From Eledone cirrhosa (taxonomy: Eukaryota > Mollusca > Cephalopoda > Octopoda > Eledonidae), in contig OZ024744.1 of NCBI GenBank assembly GCA_964016885.1, forward strand, positions 29,329,108-29,393,107: a stretch of DNA of 64,000 nucleotides, written 5' to 3'. The notes below the pieces were generated by a model, which made no database searches, was not told the DNA's origin, and saw only the letters and a list, made by a program, of their open reading frames with translations. The position numbers and the translations under genes are program-made. Shown here one piece after another: positions 40,838-51,290 of this stretch (positions are counted from its first letter, which is position 1; each line of letters opens with the position of its first letter).

Positions 40838-41150
40838 CAGCCGTCGGGGTCCTACTCGTTCATATATATATATATATATCACTCAGTCAAAACGACCGAA
40901 TTTCAACCACATCTACAACAACAACAAAAACAACATCACCGGAACACCGGCACCAATGTCTACAGCAACAACAACATCAAGAGGAACAACACGAAGATCT
41001 ACAACAAAAACTGCAGCATCAAACGATAAAAAACAGCCAAACAACAACAACAACTGCCACCACCATCACCATCACCACTCGGTCAACGATCGGGCCTTAA
41101 GAAAACAACAACAAATATAATAATTGTTTCTGCTTTTGGCACATGGCCAG
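40838..41150. other. LTR element 3' flank, CAA-rich, with a SINE tail fragment
   Basis: 40,838-40,893 duplicates the sequence at 38,801-38,854. Then CAACAA/CACCAT-rich low-complexity sequence to about 41,115, and a short SINE 3' tail (TTGTTTCTGCTTTTGGCACA) at about 41,121-41,157. Confidence 0.6.
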
Positions 41151-41154
41151 CAAT

Positions 41155-41820
41155 TATATAAATGCAGTAGGTATAGAAAATATAATTACATACATATTAT
41201 AATATATTATAAATAGGAGATCAAAAAATGCATTAAAAAATTCACAGTTATAAATAAGATCCGTAAAAATGTATGGGATGGATATTAAACTAAAATTTAA
41301 AACTTAGAAAGGAAGATAGATAGAGAGATACAGAAATAAAGAAATAATGGTATTGATCAAAGTTAGTAAAATAATGTTATGTGTGTCAATGTTCCGGCAT
41401 GTTATTGAACAAGTGTCTTTCATAAAACGAGAAAAAAAAAAAAGAGTCTAGCACTAAACCATTAAAAACTTGGTTGTCAGACGTATATAATCAACAGGGA
41501 AAAACATTAATGGCCTTTAATATTGCATTATCTTATAACTATCTATAGGTGAAATAACGCTCGAATGAATGACACTTGTTCAATAACATGCCGGAACATT
41601 GACACACATAACCTTATTTTACTAACTTTGATCAATACCATTATTTCTTTATTTCTTTATTTCTTTATCTCTCTATCTATCTTCCTTTCTAAGTTTTAAA
41701 TTTTTACGGATCTTATTTATAACTGTGAATTTTTTAATGCGTTTTTTGATCTCCTATTTATAATATATTATAATATGTATGTAATTATATTTTCTATACC
41801 TACTGCATTTATATATCCAT
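41155..41820. repeat. Inverted repeat, arms of about 250-275 bp
   Basis: About 41,158-41,430 (ATAGAAAATATAATTACATA ... GCATGTTATTGAACAAGTGT) is repeated as reverse complement at about 41,565-41,810, with minor differences such as an added TTTATTTC unit. The spacer is about 135 bp. It lies directly upstream of a PLE tail on the + strand, so it is probably an inverted PLE terminal repeat. Confidence 0.85.
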
Positions 41821-42870
41821 GATTCAAATATAGAGCAAATATCCAAACTATAAATTATTATAAACATTAATTTGAACTCTGAATTATCCATGCATTTATT
41901 ATTGTTTCTTTTATATATATATATATATGTATTTAACTGTAACACGTAGAACTTTATTATATAAAATTGTAACTGTTATCATTTACCTAAAGTATACTGT
42001 ATCACTAATACCTAATATATATCTCTATATATACCTCCCTATATCTTCCTATACATAATTTTTAGTCAACTTCTAAATGTTTAGTTAAATTTCTTGATTA
42101 TGTTTACTCTGAACTAACAATAATTAATGTATTTACACCCTGTTATATTTAGGTGTATATTTAACCTTAACAGGCATCAATCTATTATTTTGTTATCATT
42201 TACCTAAAATATACTGGCTCATTAATATATATATACATAATCGTTATTTAAATATTTCTAACAATAAGTACTTCACAAGCTTTACATACCTAATACGCTC
42301 AGTATCTCCGTTAAAGCTTACATTTAGGAAAATAATCAACAGTATAAACTCTCACTCCTCTTGGCCAGCTAAATCCTATAAATGTTAACACACTTATAGA
42401 ATTTATAAAACTAATATATAAATAACCAGCAATTAAAAAAAAAAAAGAAATCTTGAATCTTCACCCTATAATACCATAAATTAAATATTTTCAAAATTAA
42501 CCGTTTAACTTTCGGCAAAAATAAATCTCCCTCAGCATATTACCCCCCTTTATTTATAAATTGTATATCATACATCTTAATATCTATATAACTGTTACAT
42601 TAAGCAACGTTTTTCTCACTCGCACATTCTCTATTGAATTTATTACGTTTTCGCATTTTCTCATTATTAGGGTATAAATGTTAAATTTTTCTTGGGTTAA
42701 TCACTACCTTGATTAAATCTTAGCCATTTAATATCTCAGGGTATGTCCTGTATCATTATCTTTTGTCTGATGAGGACGTACATCCGAAATATGTATAATA
42801 AAATGTAATTGATCAAAAGAACATCTATTTTATTAATATTTGTATTTTAATATATATATATATATATATA
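41820..42870 (+). mobile_element. PLE 3' tail with hammerhead
   Basis: Noncoding AT-rich sequence highly similar to 56,020-56,820, which follows a recognisable PLE RT and cysteine linker. Shared landmarks: TTATCATTTACCTAAAATAT, AATAAGTACTTC, CATTAAGCAACGTTTTTC, TTACGTTTTCGCATTTTCTC. It ends in an AT microsatellite at about 42,847-42,872. The coding region is absent. Confidence 0.8.
42761..42803 (+). ncRNA. Type I hammerhead ribozyme of a PLE
   Basis: Stem I: TTTTGT (42,761-42,766) pairs with ATAAAA (42,798-42,803), with one G-T wobble. Core CTGATGA at 42,767-42,773. Stem II is GGA-CGTACA-TCC. GAAA at 42,786-42,789. Stem III is ATA-TG-TAT (42,789-42,796). The cleavage triplet is ATA, with predicted scission after 42,797. 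Hammerheads in terminal repeats of PLEs are established, and minimal stem III is typical of them. Confidence 0.88.
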
Positions 42871-42874
42871 TAGA

Positions 42875-43236
42875 TTACATAAGTATCAAAGTTATGTTTA
42901 AATCATTTAATCGCTGACAATTGTTTCTTCCAAAATTAAGCTTGGGGGCCTCGGAGCATTATCAATGTTTGTACATATAATGAACCTCCTATTCAACTGA
43001 AGAATCATACAGATACATATATATTGATGTTGTGGACAACAGTTTGATATTTACAGGGTGGAATGGATGCGACATATATTATATGAGAATTGTACAATAA
43101 TTCAAATTAAGATTAAAATTAAAAATTAAAAATTAAAATTAATAAGGTAATAAGGTAGTAATAAATTACTGACCTTCCCTGTTTATAGTTGTTTATAGTA
43201 TAGTATATACATAACTATAAATAGTATCTTTAATAT

Positions 43237-43269
<33 letters not shown>

Positions 43270-43430
43270 GTGTGTATGCATGAGTGTTTGTGTGTGTGTG
43301 TGTGTGTATGCATGAGTGTTTGTGTGTGTGTGTGTGAGTGAGTGAGTGAGTGTGTGTCGTGTATGAGTGTGACTAAGTGACTTTTTTTGTTTTGTTTTTT
43401 TCATGCGCGGGGACATAGAATGATGGGGCT
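42875..43430. other. Unassigned AT-rich DNA with AT/GT microsatellites
   Basis: Microsatellite at about 43,236-43,365 (AT, TG and GTGA units). No coding signal. The LINE on the right may begin near 43,395. Confidence 0.5.
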
Positions 43431-43729
43431 GGATACCCGATCGCGCAGTTGAACCACCGGGAGTGAAGGAATCCTAGTCCTTGTCAGGGCACTCTTCTAG
43501 GAGAAGGCATCTCAGGAAACTGGGTTAACTCCAACATAAATCCTGCGGCTCAGTAGTTACCAATGATGTTGATCTTTTCTTCTTTTGGGGTTATAGGTAC
43601 TATCGCTCAGAGAGTGGGATTGGCAATAAGGGCTCTGGAACAAAAGAGATAATTGGCAATAAAGGCAGGGGCCCCATTGTATCACAGTTTAGGCCTGCTC
43701 ATCATTGTGCCACTGTAATAGAGCCAAAC

Positions 43730-44788
43730 TAGGCATTTAATATTGGCTGCTGGAACGTACGGACGGTGCTTGACAGAGATTCCTCCGAACGTCCTGATAG
43801 TAGGACCGCTCTTGCTGCAAAGGAGCTTCGATGTTACGATCTTGACATCGTAGCTTTATCCGAAACGAGGTTAGCTGGAGATGATCATCTTACAGAATTT
43901 TGTGGAGAATACACATTCTTCTGGAAAGGAAGATATGAAGGAACCAGAAGAGAGGCTGGGGTAGGATTTGCTGTTAAGACTGTTCTTGTGGAAAAATTAG
44001 AAGAATTCCCAGTAGGGATTAGTGAGCGTCTTATGTCCATGAGAATTCCGCTGGACAAAGGAAGATATGCTACCCTGGTGAGTGTGTATGCTCCAACTAT
44101 GAATTCTGTCGATGAAGAAAAAGTGTCTTTCTACCATGCCTTGAAAGGTGTTTTAAGAAATATCTCTCGGACAGACAAGGTCACCATGCTTGGAGACTTT
44201 AATGCTAGAGTGGGTAGGGATTTTAACACATGGAATGTAATCGGAATGCATGGTGTGGGAAAGCGTAACAACAATGGTATGCTCCTGCTGCAGGTGTGTG
44301 AGGAGATGGATCCGTGTGTTACCAACACCATGTTCTAACAAAAGAACAAATTTAAGACTATATGGATGCATCCTGCATCTAAGGAATGTCATCTTCTGGA
44401 CTACATCCTTGTCAGAGTGCGTGACAGATGGGATGTGTGGTGTGTTCGTGTTCTTCGTGGGGCTGATTGTTGGACGAACCACCACCTGGTATGTGCAAAA
44501 GGGAAACTAATCACTAAACGTAGAATCCGGGCTCCTGGTGTTACCCTGGCTAGGAGACTGAATGCTGCTCGTCTTAGAGATAATAATGTGAAGAGGACAT
44601 TGCGAGAAGAGATGCATGTTGCAGATTTTGATGAGGATTGGCCGACCTTTAAACAGTCGGTTTATGATGTCGGTAGGCGTGTTCTGGGATTGGTGCAGAG
44701 AAAGCATCAAGACTGGTTTAAAGAAAATGATGAACATATAGATAATTTGTTGGCTGATAAGAGACGTGCTCTGTCACGCTACCTGTGA
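43730..44788 (+). pseudogene. LINE APE endonuclease and linker
   Basis: In one frame: FNIGCWNVRTVLDRDSSERP, LDIVALSETRLAG (catalytic Glu context), VSVYAPTMNS, MLGDFNARVGRD (catalytic Asp/Asn), then a TAA at 44,336-44,338, then LLDYILVRVRDRWDVWCVRV and TNHHLVCAKGKL (the final His motif of APE nucleases). A single in-frame stop splits the domain. A frameshift follows at SRYL near 44,786. Confidence 0.87.
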
Positions 44789-46195
44789 GGCGGAGGCTTT
44801 CTCATATGAAGGATCAGTGGTGGAGTGAGAAGGCTGATGAGATACAAGCTACATCAGATTCCAATAACACAAAGCAGTAGTACAGTCTCTTGCGTGAAGT
44901 TTATGGACCGTTTTCTTCTCTGGTGACACCGCTTCGCAGCAAGGATGGCAAGGAACTTCTTCGTGACTCACAAGGAATTCTGCAAAGGTGGCGAGAGCAC
45001 TTTGATGATCTTTTGAATCAGCCGTCTGTCGTCAATGAAGATTTCCTTAATCTCATTCCTGAAAAACTGTGAAACACCGACGCTTGTGGAGGTTGCAGTA
45101 GCTATCTAGAAGCTGAACAGTGGAAGGTCTCCAGGTATGGATGGCATACATTCAGAGCTCTTACAATATGGTGGTGAGAGACTCCTGCAACATCTTCACT
45201 CTTTCTTTGGCAGGATATGGGGTAGTGAATCCTTACCTGAGGACTAGAGAGATGCAGTAATGGTAGTCTTGTACAAGGGAAAGGGTAACAGGAATGATTG
45301 TGGAAACTACAGAGGTATATCATTGTTTTCCGTCGTAGGGAAAATTTTATGTAGGGTGCTTCTGGACCGTCTGCTGACACACATTGCAGATTGTGTGCTT
45401 TCTGAAAGTCAATCTGGTTTAGGTGCTGGACGCGGCACTACTGATATGATCTCAGCTAGACAACTCCAGGAGAAGTGCATGGAACAAGGCTTGGATCTGT
45501 ATCAGGTTTTGTCGATCTGACAAAAGCTTTCGATACTGTTAACAGAAATGCATTGTGGAAGGTTCTCCAGAAACTTGGTTGCCCTGATAGGTTCCTTGTT
45601 TGGTTAGGTCTTTCCATGACGTCAAGAAGGCTTGGGTTAATGTCAGAAGTAACATGTCGGAGCCTATCTCATTAAAAAATGGAGTGAAACGGGGATATTT
45701 CAGCACCGACCCTGTTTGCCATATACTGTGCAATGGTTTTCTATATTGCATTCAGGAATTGCGAGCATGGTGTTTACATCCAATATCGAACCTCTGGCAG
45801 CATATTTAACATCAGGCGCTTTGCTGCAAAAACAAAAGTATTTAAGTCAATCATAAGAGACCTCTTGTATGCAGATGATTGCGATCTTATAGCGCACACA
45901 GAGTGATATGCAGCACATTTTGAATGCATTTTCTGATGCTTGCACTGCCCTAGGATTGACTGTCAGTCTCAAGAAAACTGTCGTCATGTACCAACCTGCC
46001 CCTGGTAAGCAGTACACTGAACCAAATATCTATGTGTATGGTAAACGACTTGGAGTGGTTGATCAGTTTGTCTACCTGGGAAGCACTGTCGATCGATACA
46101 GCAACCTTGATAGTGAAATCCCACTTAGGATTAGGAAAGCAAGGGATGATTTCGGAAAGCTAGAAAGGCGACTCTGGGGTCGGCGAGACATATGA
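44789..46195 (+). pseudogene. LINE reverse transcriptase, broken
   Basis: Pieces: KDQWWSEKADEIQATSDSNN (44,810), LREVYGPFSSLVTPLRSKDG and REHFDDLLNQPSV (44,890-45,072), then VVLYKGKGNRNDCGNYRGIS (45,263), SESQSGLGAGRGTTDMISAR (45,400), VDLTKAFDTVNRNALWK (45,507), and the catalytic LLYADDCDLIAH (45,866-45,900). 45908-46195 continues the palm and thumb (LTVSLKKTVVMYQP, YLGSTVDRYSNLDSEI). At least five lesions. Confidence 0.85.
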
Positions 46196-46213
46196 AAGAA
46201 GACAAAGATAAAG

Positions 46214-47047
46214 GTGTGCAAGGCATGTGTGCTCTCTTCTCTTCTTTATGCCTGCGAGACCTGGGTCACATATCGACACCACCTTAAGCAATTGGAGCGT
46301 TTCCGTCAGATGTGTCTCAGACGGATCCATGGCGTTCACTGGAGGGACCACATCAGTGATGTCGAGATTTTGGAAAGTTCTATGTGTGACAGTATAGAAG
46401 CTCTTGTGCTTAAGCAACGACTCCGTTGGAGTGGTCACCTTGCCAGGATGAAGGATTCAAGAATACCAAAACAACTCTTTTATGGAGAGTTAGTTAAAGG
46501 AAAACGACCGCCACATAAACCAAAAGAGCGGTATAAGGATTCGTTGAAAACCTCTCTGAAAGACGCTAACATCTCTGCTGATACATGGGAAAACGTAGCT
46601 GCTGATCGTAATAAATGGAGAAAGACTGTACACGAGAGGAAAGTTGCCTTTGAGGCATCTCGAATTGCATACGAGAAAGTAAAAAGGGATGTGAGGAAGG
46701 GCATTGCTGTTGCACTTCCAGACGGCGAGGGTCCTCCTATGGCGCTAACATGCAGAGTCTGTCCGAGACTGTGCCTAAGCAAAGCTGGACTTGAAAGTCA
46801 TCTTCGCAGTCATAAAGTGAGACCAGTGGTTGACTACCAGGCTGCTGTTGGAGATGCTACTCATCATGCTTGCCAAACATGTGGTAGAGAATGTAAATCA
46901 GCAAGAGGGCTCAAGCGACATGCAAAAGTTCTTGAAATCCAACTACAGCCGGCTACTGTCAGTGAATGTTTTGGTTACCAACTCTGTGCAAGACATTTTA
47001 GATCATTGGCTGGGCTAAAAAGCCACATTCGATCGCACCGCTGTTAA
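46214..47047 (+). pseudogene. LINE C-terminal domain with three C2H2-like fingers
   Basis: 277 open codons. LLYACETWVTYRHHLKQLER, FRQMCLRRIHGVHWRDHISD and KQRLRWSGHLARMKDSRIPK are typical of the post-RT region of this LINE group. The C terminus has three finger-like units: CRVCPRLCLSKAGLESHLRSH, HACQTCGRECKSARGLKRHA, and CARHFRSLAGLKSHIRSH (first Cys of the last not canonical). C-terminal fingers occur in related LINEs. The open state of this part contrasts with the broken RT. Confidence 0.85.
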
Positions 47048-47205
47048 TTGTTATTGTGTGTGTGTGGGGGGGGGGTATGTCTGTCTCTATGTATAAGTAC
47101 GTGTATATATATATATATATATATACGTTATTCCGGGTTGAATCGGAGGTAACCACAGTAAGTAAGGTACTCAATACATAGCAGAGTATAACAGTTTTAA
47201 TATAG
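47048..47205. other. LINE 3' flank
   Basis: TG/G run and AT microsatellite (47,106-47,126), otherwise unassigned. Confidence 0.5.
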
Positions 47206-47263
47206 ATGAGATTCTACAGGACTAGAACTGTTTCATTCATTAGAAATCATCAGGAATCTCACA

Positions 47264-47731
47264 CTTCAATGGAGCCATGCTGGGTTTGGTATCGCACACG
47301 TCTGTTCACACTCCCGAGTATATACCCACATATACACACACACACACACACACACAAATACACACACACACATACACACACGCAGGCACACACACATGCA
47401 TGCATATACATATGTACGCACACATGTGTAAACACACATACCCCATGCACATATATACACATACACACTCTCCCTCTCTTACACATACCCAAGCACATTG
47501 ACACCCACATACAGACCACCACATGTCTATTGGCGCCTGCCTATACAGCCCCATACATCCTGTCTCACACATGTGTGCGTACATATGTGTATGCATGCAT
47601 GTATGTGTGCCTGCGTGTGTGTATGTGTGTGTGTGTGTATTTGTGTGTGTGTGTATATGTGGGTATATACTCGGGAGTGTGAACAGACGTGTGCGATACC
47701 AAACCCAGCATGGCTCCATTGAAGTGTGTCG
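47264..47731. repeat. Inverted repeat, arms of about 165 bp
   Basis: The left arm (CTTCAATGGAGCCATGCTGG ... about 47,428) is matched as reverse complement by the right arm (about 47,568-47,728), including the CA/TG microsatellite inside. The spacer is about 140 bp. Identity appears high apart from small microsatellite differences. No coding signal; ORFs here are CA-repeat artefacts. Confidence 0.9.
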
Positions 47732-47739
47732 GACGGAAA

Positions 47740-48390
47740 ATGGCTGATGACCAGTGTAGCAGTAAATAGTGACCAGAATTTATGATGACGTAGAAAAACA
47801 ACAGCCAATGGCATGACAAAAGTGGAAGATGTTTTTTGATGATAACACCCCAGTGAGAAAATTTGCTCCGAAAGAATTGCCTGTGTCCGAAGGAACCTGC
47901 AGCCATAGAATCAGCCAGATCCATGCAGTGATCATGTCTCGAGTTACCTGCCGGCGAAACAATTGTAACACGCAATAAACTGAGTCCAGATGCATCACTG
48001 ATTTTTCGTTTTTTTTATACCATATATATATATATATATATGTCTTATGGTAGCTAAGATGCGTCCATAGGCGGTTTTCCGGTTGAGCACTCTATGCCCC
48101 TACGGAACAGAGTATTATAGAATGGAAAACGAAGAATCAGTGATGCATCGGAACTCAATTTATTGTGTGTTACAATTGTTTCCCCGGCAAACAGCTCGAG
48201 GTGCGATGTGTGTGGATCGACCTGACTCTAGTCTCGCAGGTTCCTCAGACACGTCTATTGATTTCGGAGCAAATCCTCTTTCTCTCGGATTCCGACCTTA
48301 CGGGTCTATATCATCCGCCTTCATCCTGTTTGCGCGTCCTTGGATTGGTCACTGGTTAGTGACGTCATCATAGTTCTGACCTCTGTAAGC
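47740..48390. repeat. Diverged inverted repeat, MITE-like
   Basis: About 47,745-48,005 (ATGATGACGT ... TGCATCACTGATTTTTCG) recurs in inverted form at about 48,130-48,385 (CGAAGAATCAGTGATGCATC ... GACGTCATCA). The centre holds an AT run at 48,022-48,040. Arms differ at many positions, so the structure is old. No transposase frame. Confidence 0.75.
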
Positions 48391-48439
48391 AGCCCGCTGA
48401 CCATCGGGATGTGAGCTGTCACTCACCTCCAGTCCCATC

Positions 48440-48890
48440 CGCAAAATAGTGTCTACCTATACTCACTCTCATATGCACACACACACAGACGCAGAGACAC
48501 GGTCAGACACATACAGAATAGCTTGCGTGCATGCATTCACACATGTACCTACAGAGACATATACACATACCTATATATACACACACATACAGTCACACAA
48601 ATATGCACACACGTCATTATTGTTTTTTTTTTCGTGCAATGGCCATACTCGATAACGAGAGGACAGCCATCATGTATGTGTATATGTATATATATGTATG
48701 GATATATATATATATGTGTGTGTGTGTGTATGTGTGTGTACGTGTGTATATGTATACACATATACATATATGTGTATGTATATGTGTGTGTATATATATA
48801 TATATATGTGTGTGTGTATGTGTATATATGTATATGTGTGTATATGTATATGCGTATGTATATATGTGTGTGTTTGATGTTTTGCTGTGG
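48440..48890. repeat. CA- and TG/TA-rich microsatellites around a LINE 3' end
   Basis: CACA-rich part to about 48,610. The LINE 3'-end motif (GTGCAATGGCCATACTCGAT, AACGAG, GACAGCCATC) lies at 48,634-48,673, and a long TG/TA/CG-TG run follows to about 48,870. Confidence 0.85.
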
Positions 48891-49023
48891 GTTTTAATGA
48901 TCGCCATTGCTGACGTCTCTAATTATTTTATTTTTTGTTTTTGATGTTTTTAAAAAAATGCTTTTGTTTAGTTTTCTACTTAATTTGGGCAGAAAATAGA
49001 GATGAAAGGAGGTTTGAAATGGG

Positions 49024-49100
49024 GAGGGGAGGAATGGAAGAGATAGAGAGAGAGAGAGGGAGAGAGAGAGAGTGTGTGTGTGTGTGTGTGTGTGTGTTGT
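49024..49100. repeat. GA then TG microsatellites
   Basis: (GA)n at about 49,040-49,072 followed by (TG)n to 49,098. Confidence 0.95.
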
Positions 49101-49199
49101 GGAGAAAAAGGTTGTTACGGTGAGTTTACGGGGTCGGGTATAAAATAAAAATCTCTTAAAGGTTCTCACCGTTTTCCTTGTTAGTTATTTCCTTATTAT

Positions 49200-49231
<32 letters not shown>

Positions 49232-49505
49232 AGGTTGTTGTGGGTGTTGTTGTAGTTGTTATTGTTGTTGTTGAGGTTATAGTTGTTATTGTTGTTGTTG
49301 AGGTTGTAGTTGTTGTGGTTGTTGATATTATTGATGTTATGGTTGTTGTTGATATTGTTGATGTTGTGGCTGTTGTTATGGTTGTTGTTGTGATTGTTGT
49401 TGTTGTTGTTGTTGCAGTTATTGTTACTGCTGTCGTTGTTGCTGCTGTTTTTGTTGCTATTACTGATGTTGTTTTTGCTACTGTTGTGGTAGTTGTGGTT
49501 GCGGT
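49200..49505. repeat. GTT-type trinucleotide repeat
   Basis: Degenerate TTG/GTT repeats for about 300 bp. It gives artefactual Val-rich and Thr-rich ORFs on the two strands. Confidence 0.95.
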
Positions 49506-49555
49506 GTTAGCTACAAAGTCCACCCCGATTAAGCGGACCTATGATCAAAGCTGTT

Positions 49556-49790
49556 ATATGTGACCAGCCCTGGAAAAATACAATTAAGCTTCCTCTTTCC
49601 CAAACGATGTGTAAACAGAATTAAGAGTCGTAAGCACAAAGGTATTACTCTCCTGTCAGCTGTTGGCAAGATTTTGGCGAGATGTCTTCTGACTCGCCTC
49701 AATAATTCTCCACTGGAATGTAGGAACAAAGAACTTGGAAAAGACGAGATAGTTTCACCAAACAATGGAATATATGTTGTGCCATAAGGC
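49556..49790 (+). pseudogene. Short LINE RT fragment
   Basis: RKHKGITLLSAVGKILARCLL (49,628-49,695) is the GI(S/T)LLS..GKILAR motif of APE-type LINE reverse transcriptases. Flanking residues are frameshifted. Truncated on both sides. Confidence 0.65.
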
Positions 49791-49837
49791 AAAAGAGAAG
49801 ACATTGTTTTTTCTTTTCTTTTCTTCTGAAGAACACC

Positions 49838-50030
49838 TAATAACTGTTTCTACTTTTGGCACAAAGCCAGCAATTACCCCAGTGCATTACTGGTACTTTA
49901 TTTTATTGACCCCCGTAAGGATGAAAGGCAAAGTTAACCTCGGCCGGATTTGAACTCAATGGCAAGGGCCGTAACTCTATGCGTCAAAGCATGGCGTCCG
50001 ACCCTCTACCGATACTGCCAATCCACCGTC
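49838..50030 (-). mobile_element. Cephalopod-type tRNA-derived SINE
   Basis: Same family as 22,771-22,975: tail CTGTTTCTACTTTTGGCACA, body GGATGAAAGGCAAAGTTAAC, B-box complement GGATTTGAACTC near 49,946, A-box complement CTCTACCGATACTGCCA near 50,003-50,019. Confidence 0.85.
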
Positions 50031-50077
50031 CCAAGAACACCTAATAACACTACTTCAATGTACATGGGACGGTGTCA

Positions 50078-50430
50078 GAGCGCATGCGCAGACTGCCTCG
50101 TGGTCCTAGTAGAGAGAACGGCGTGTGAGAGCGCATGTGCAGGCTGCCTCGTGGTCCCAGCGGAGAGAATGGGGTGTGAGAGCGCATGTGCAGGCTGCCT
50201 CGTGGTCCCAGCAGAGAGAATGGGGTGTGAGAGCGCATGTGCAGGCTGCCTCGTGCTCCCAACGGAGAAATTGGGGTGTGAGAGCGCATGTGCAGGCTGC
50301 CTCGTGGTCCCAGCGGAGAGAATGGGGTGTGAGAGCGCATGTGCAGGCTGCCTCGTGGTCCCAGCGGAGGGAATGGGGTGTGAGAGCGCATGTGCAGGCT
50401 GCCTTGTGGTCCCAGCGGAGAGAATGAAGA
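50078..50430 (+). repeat. 51-bp minisatellite, about seven units
   Basis: Unit starts GAGCGCATGTGCAGGCTGCC, then TCGTGGTCCC and AGCGGAGAGAATGGGGTGTGA. Spacing is exactly 51 bp, so the repeat is open in several frames on both strands; on + it reads ESACAGCLVVPAERMGC repeatedly. The first unit is diverged (GCGCAGACTGCC). No evidence that any frame is translated. Confidence 0.93.
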
Positions 50431-50510
50431 AAACTATTAACAATTGCATGAATGAAGAAAACTAATAACAATTGCATGAATGAAGAAAACTAATAACAAT
50501 TGAAACTGGT
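50424..50510 (+). repeat. Three copies of a ~28-bp AT-rich unit
   Basis: ATGAAGAAAACTA, then TTAACAATTG or ATAACAATTG, then CATGA, three times, directly after the 51-bp minisatellite. Confidence 0.85.
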
Positions 50511-50830
50511 AGTTTTGACTCTTGCAGACAATTCTACCATATATAAATAGGGAGGTTGTCCGGGGACCAAGAACACCGGAAGTCGTCATGGCTACAGGCT
50601 CAACCACAAATTTATCAGATAGTGGCCGATACTTTGATAGTTTACCCTCTTTGGCCTGGCAGACTACGTAGCTTGGGCTGGTAGCCGAACGTACCGGGTT
50701 GCCGTTAGAGATACAATATCTAACATCTACACGTGGGGCCTACAACCGCGGAACGGGAAGATCGTTAAGCCTTTTGCTTTCCTTCGGTCCTGCTCCGCTG
50801 GCCCGAGCTGAGACGAGAAGTCTGTGGTGT
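50511..50830. other. Unassigned
   Basis: No ORF, RNA gene or repeat recognised. Confidence 0.4.
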
Positions 50831-51290
50831 ACAGGCCATACTTTACTATCTGAACTAACCGCCAGACTTCTGAATTAACACCATCAATACCGGGAGATTT
50901 ATTATTATTGTTACTGCTGCTACAATATCATCTTGGTTTGGTTCAACAGATATTTCTTTAACAACAAGAAAGTCAACCATTTCTTCAAATATTCTCATAT
51001 TTACATTTGATTGTCTATTGAGAAGATCAGAATAGTGCAGTGCTCATAGCTTTTGTATGGATGTGACATCGGTAAAGAGTTGTTGGTCGTCAACAGATCT
51101 CACTGGGACTATAGACGTTGATCTAGGACCAAAAACCTCTTTTACAAAAAAGGAGTCTTTTTTATCTTTACAGTTTAGAGAAGCTTGCACGTCTTTTGCT
51201 TTTTGGTGAGACCACTTATCTTTCATTCTTCGGAGGCTACACTGAATTTCTATTTTAATAAATTTATATATCAATTATGTCTTAGCATTT
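50830..51290 (-). pseudogene. LINE linker/RT N-terminal fragment
   Basis: Minus-strand pieces: EIQCSLRRMKDKWSHQKAKD, KDSFFVKEVFGPRSTSIVPV, RSVDDQQLFTD, then after a stop HYSDLLNRQSNVN and a decayed stretch to QKSGG. This matches the stretch between APE and RT in the LINE at 44.8-45.1 kb (VYGPFSSLVTPLRSKDGKEL, HFDDLLNQPSVVN). Truncated at both ends. Confidence 0.7.

Larger units (their letters stand above)
43395..47047 (+). mobile_element. Decayed APE-type LINE with C-terminal C2H2 fingers
   Basis: Order: 5' UTR (about 43,395-43,730), APE endonuclease, RT with YADD, C-terminal domain and zinc fingers. Interrupted by one nonsense codon in the APE half and several frameshifts and stops in the RT half. 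RTE/CR1-like by its endonuclease and by the GNYRGISL and RWSGHLARM motifs; the exact clade is unresolved. 5' and 3' segments match the internally deleted copies at 30 and 33 kb. Confidence 0.82.

Noticed and set aside
46735..47047. Host C2H2 zinc-finger gene
   Set aside because: The fingers are the C terminus of a LINE ORF with typical post-RT motifs immediately upstream.
47206..47522. Thr/His-rich and Cys/Val-rich ORFs near 47.3-47.7 kb
   Set aside because: CA/TG microsatellite inside an inverted repeat, mirrored on both strands.
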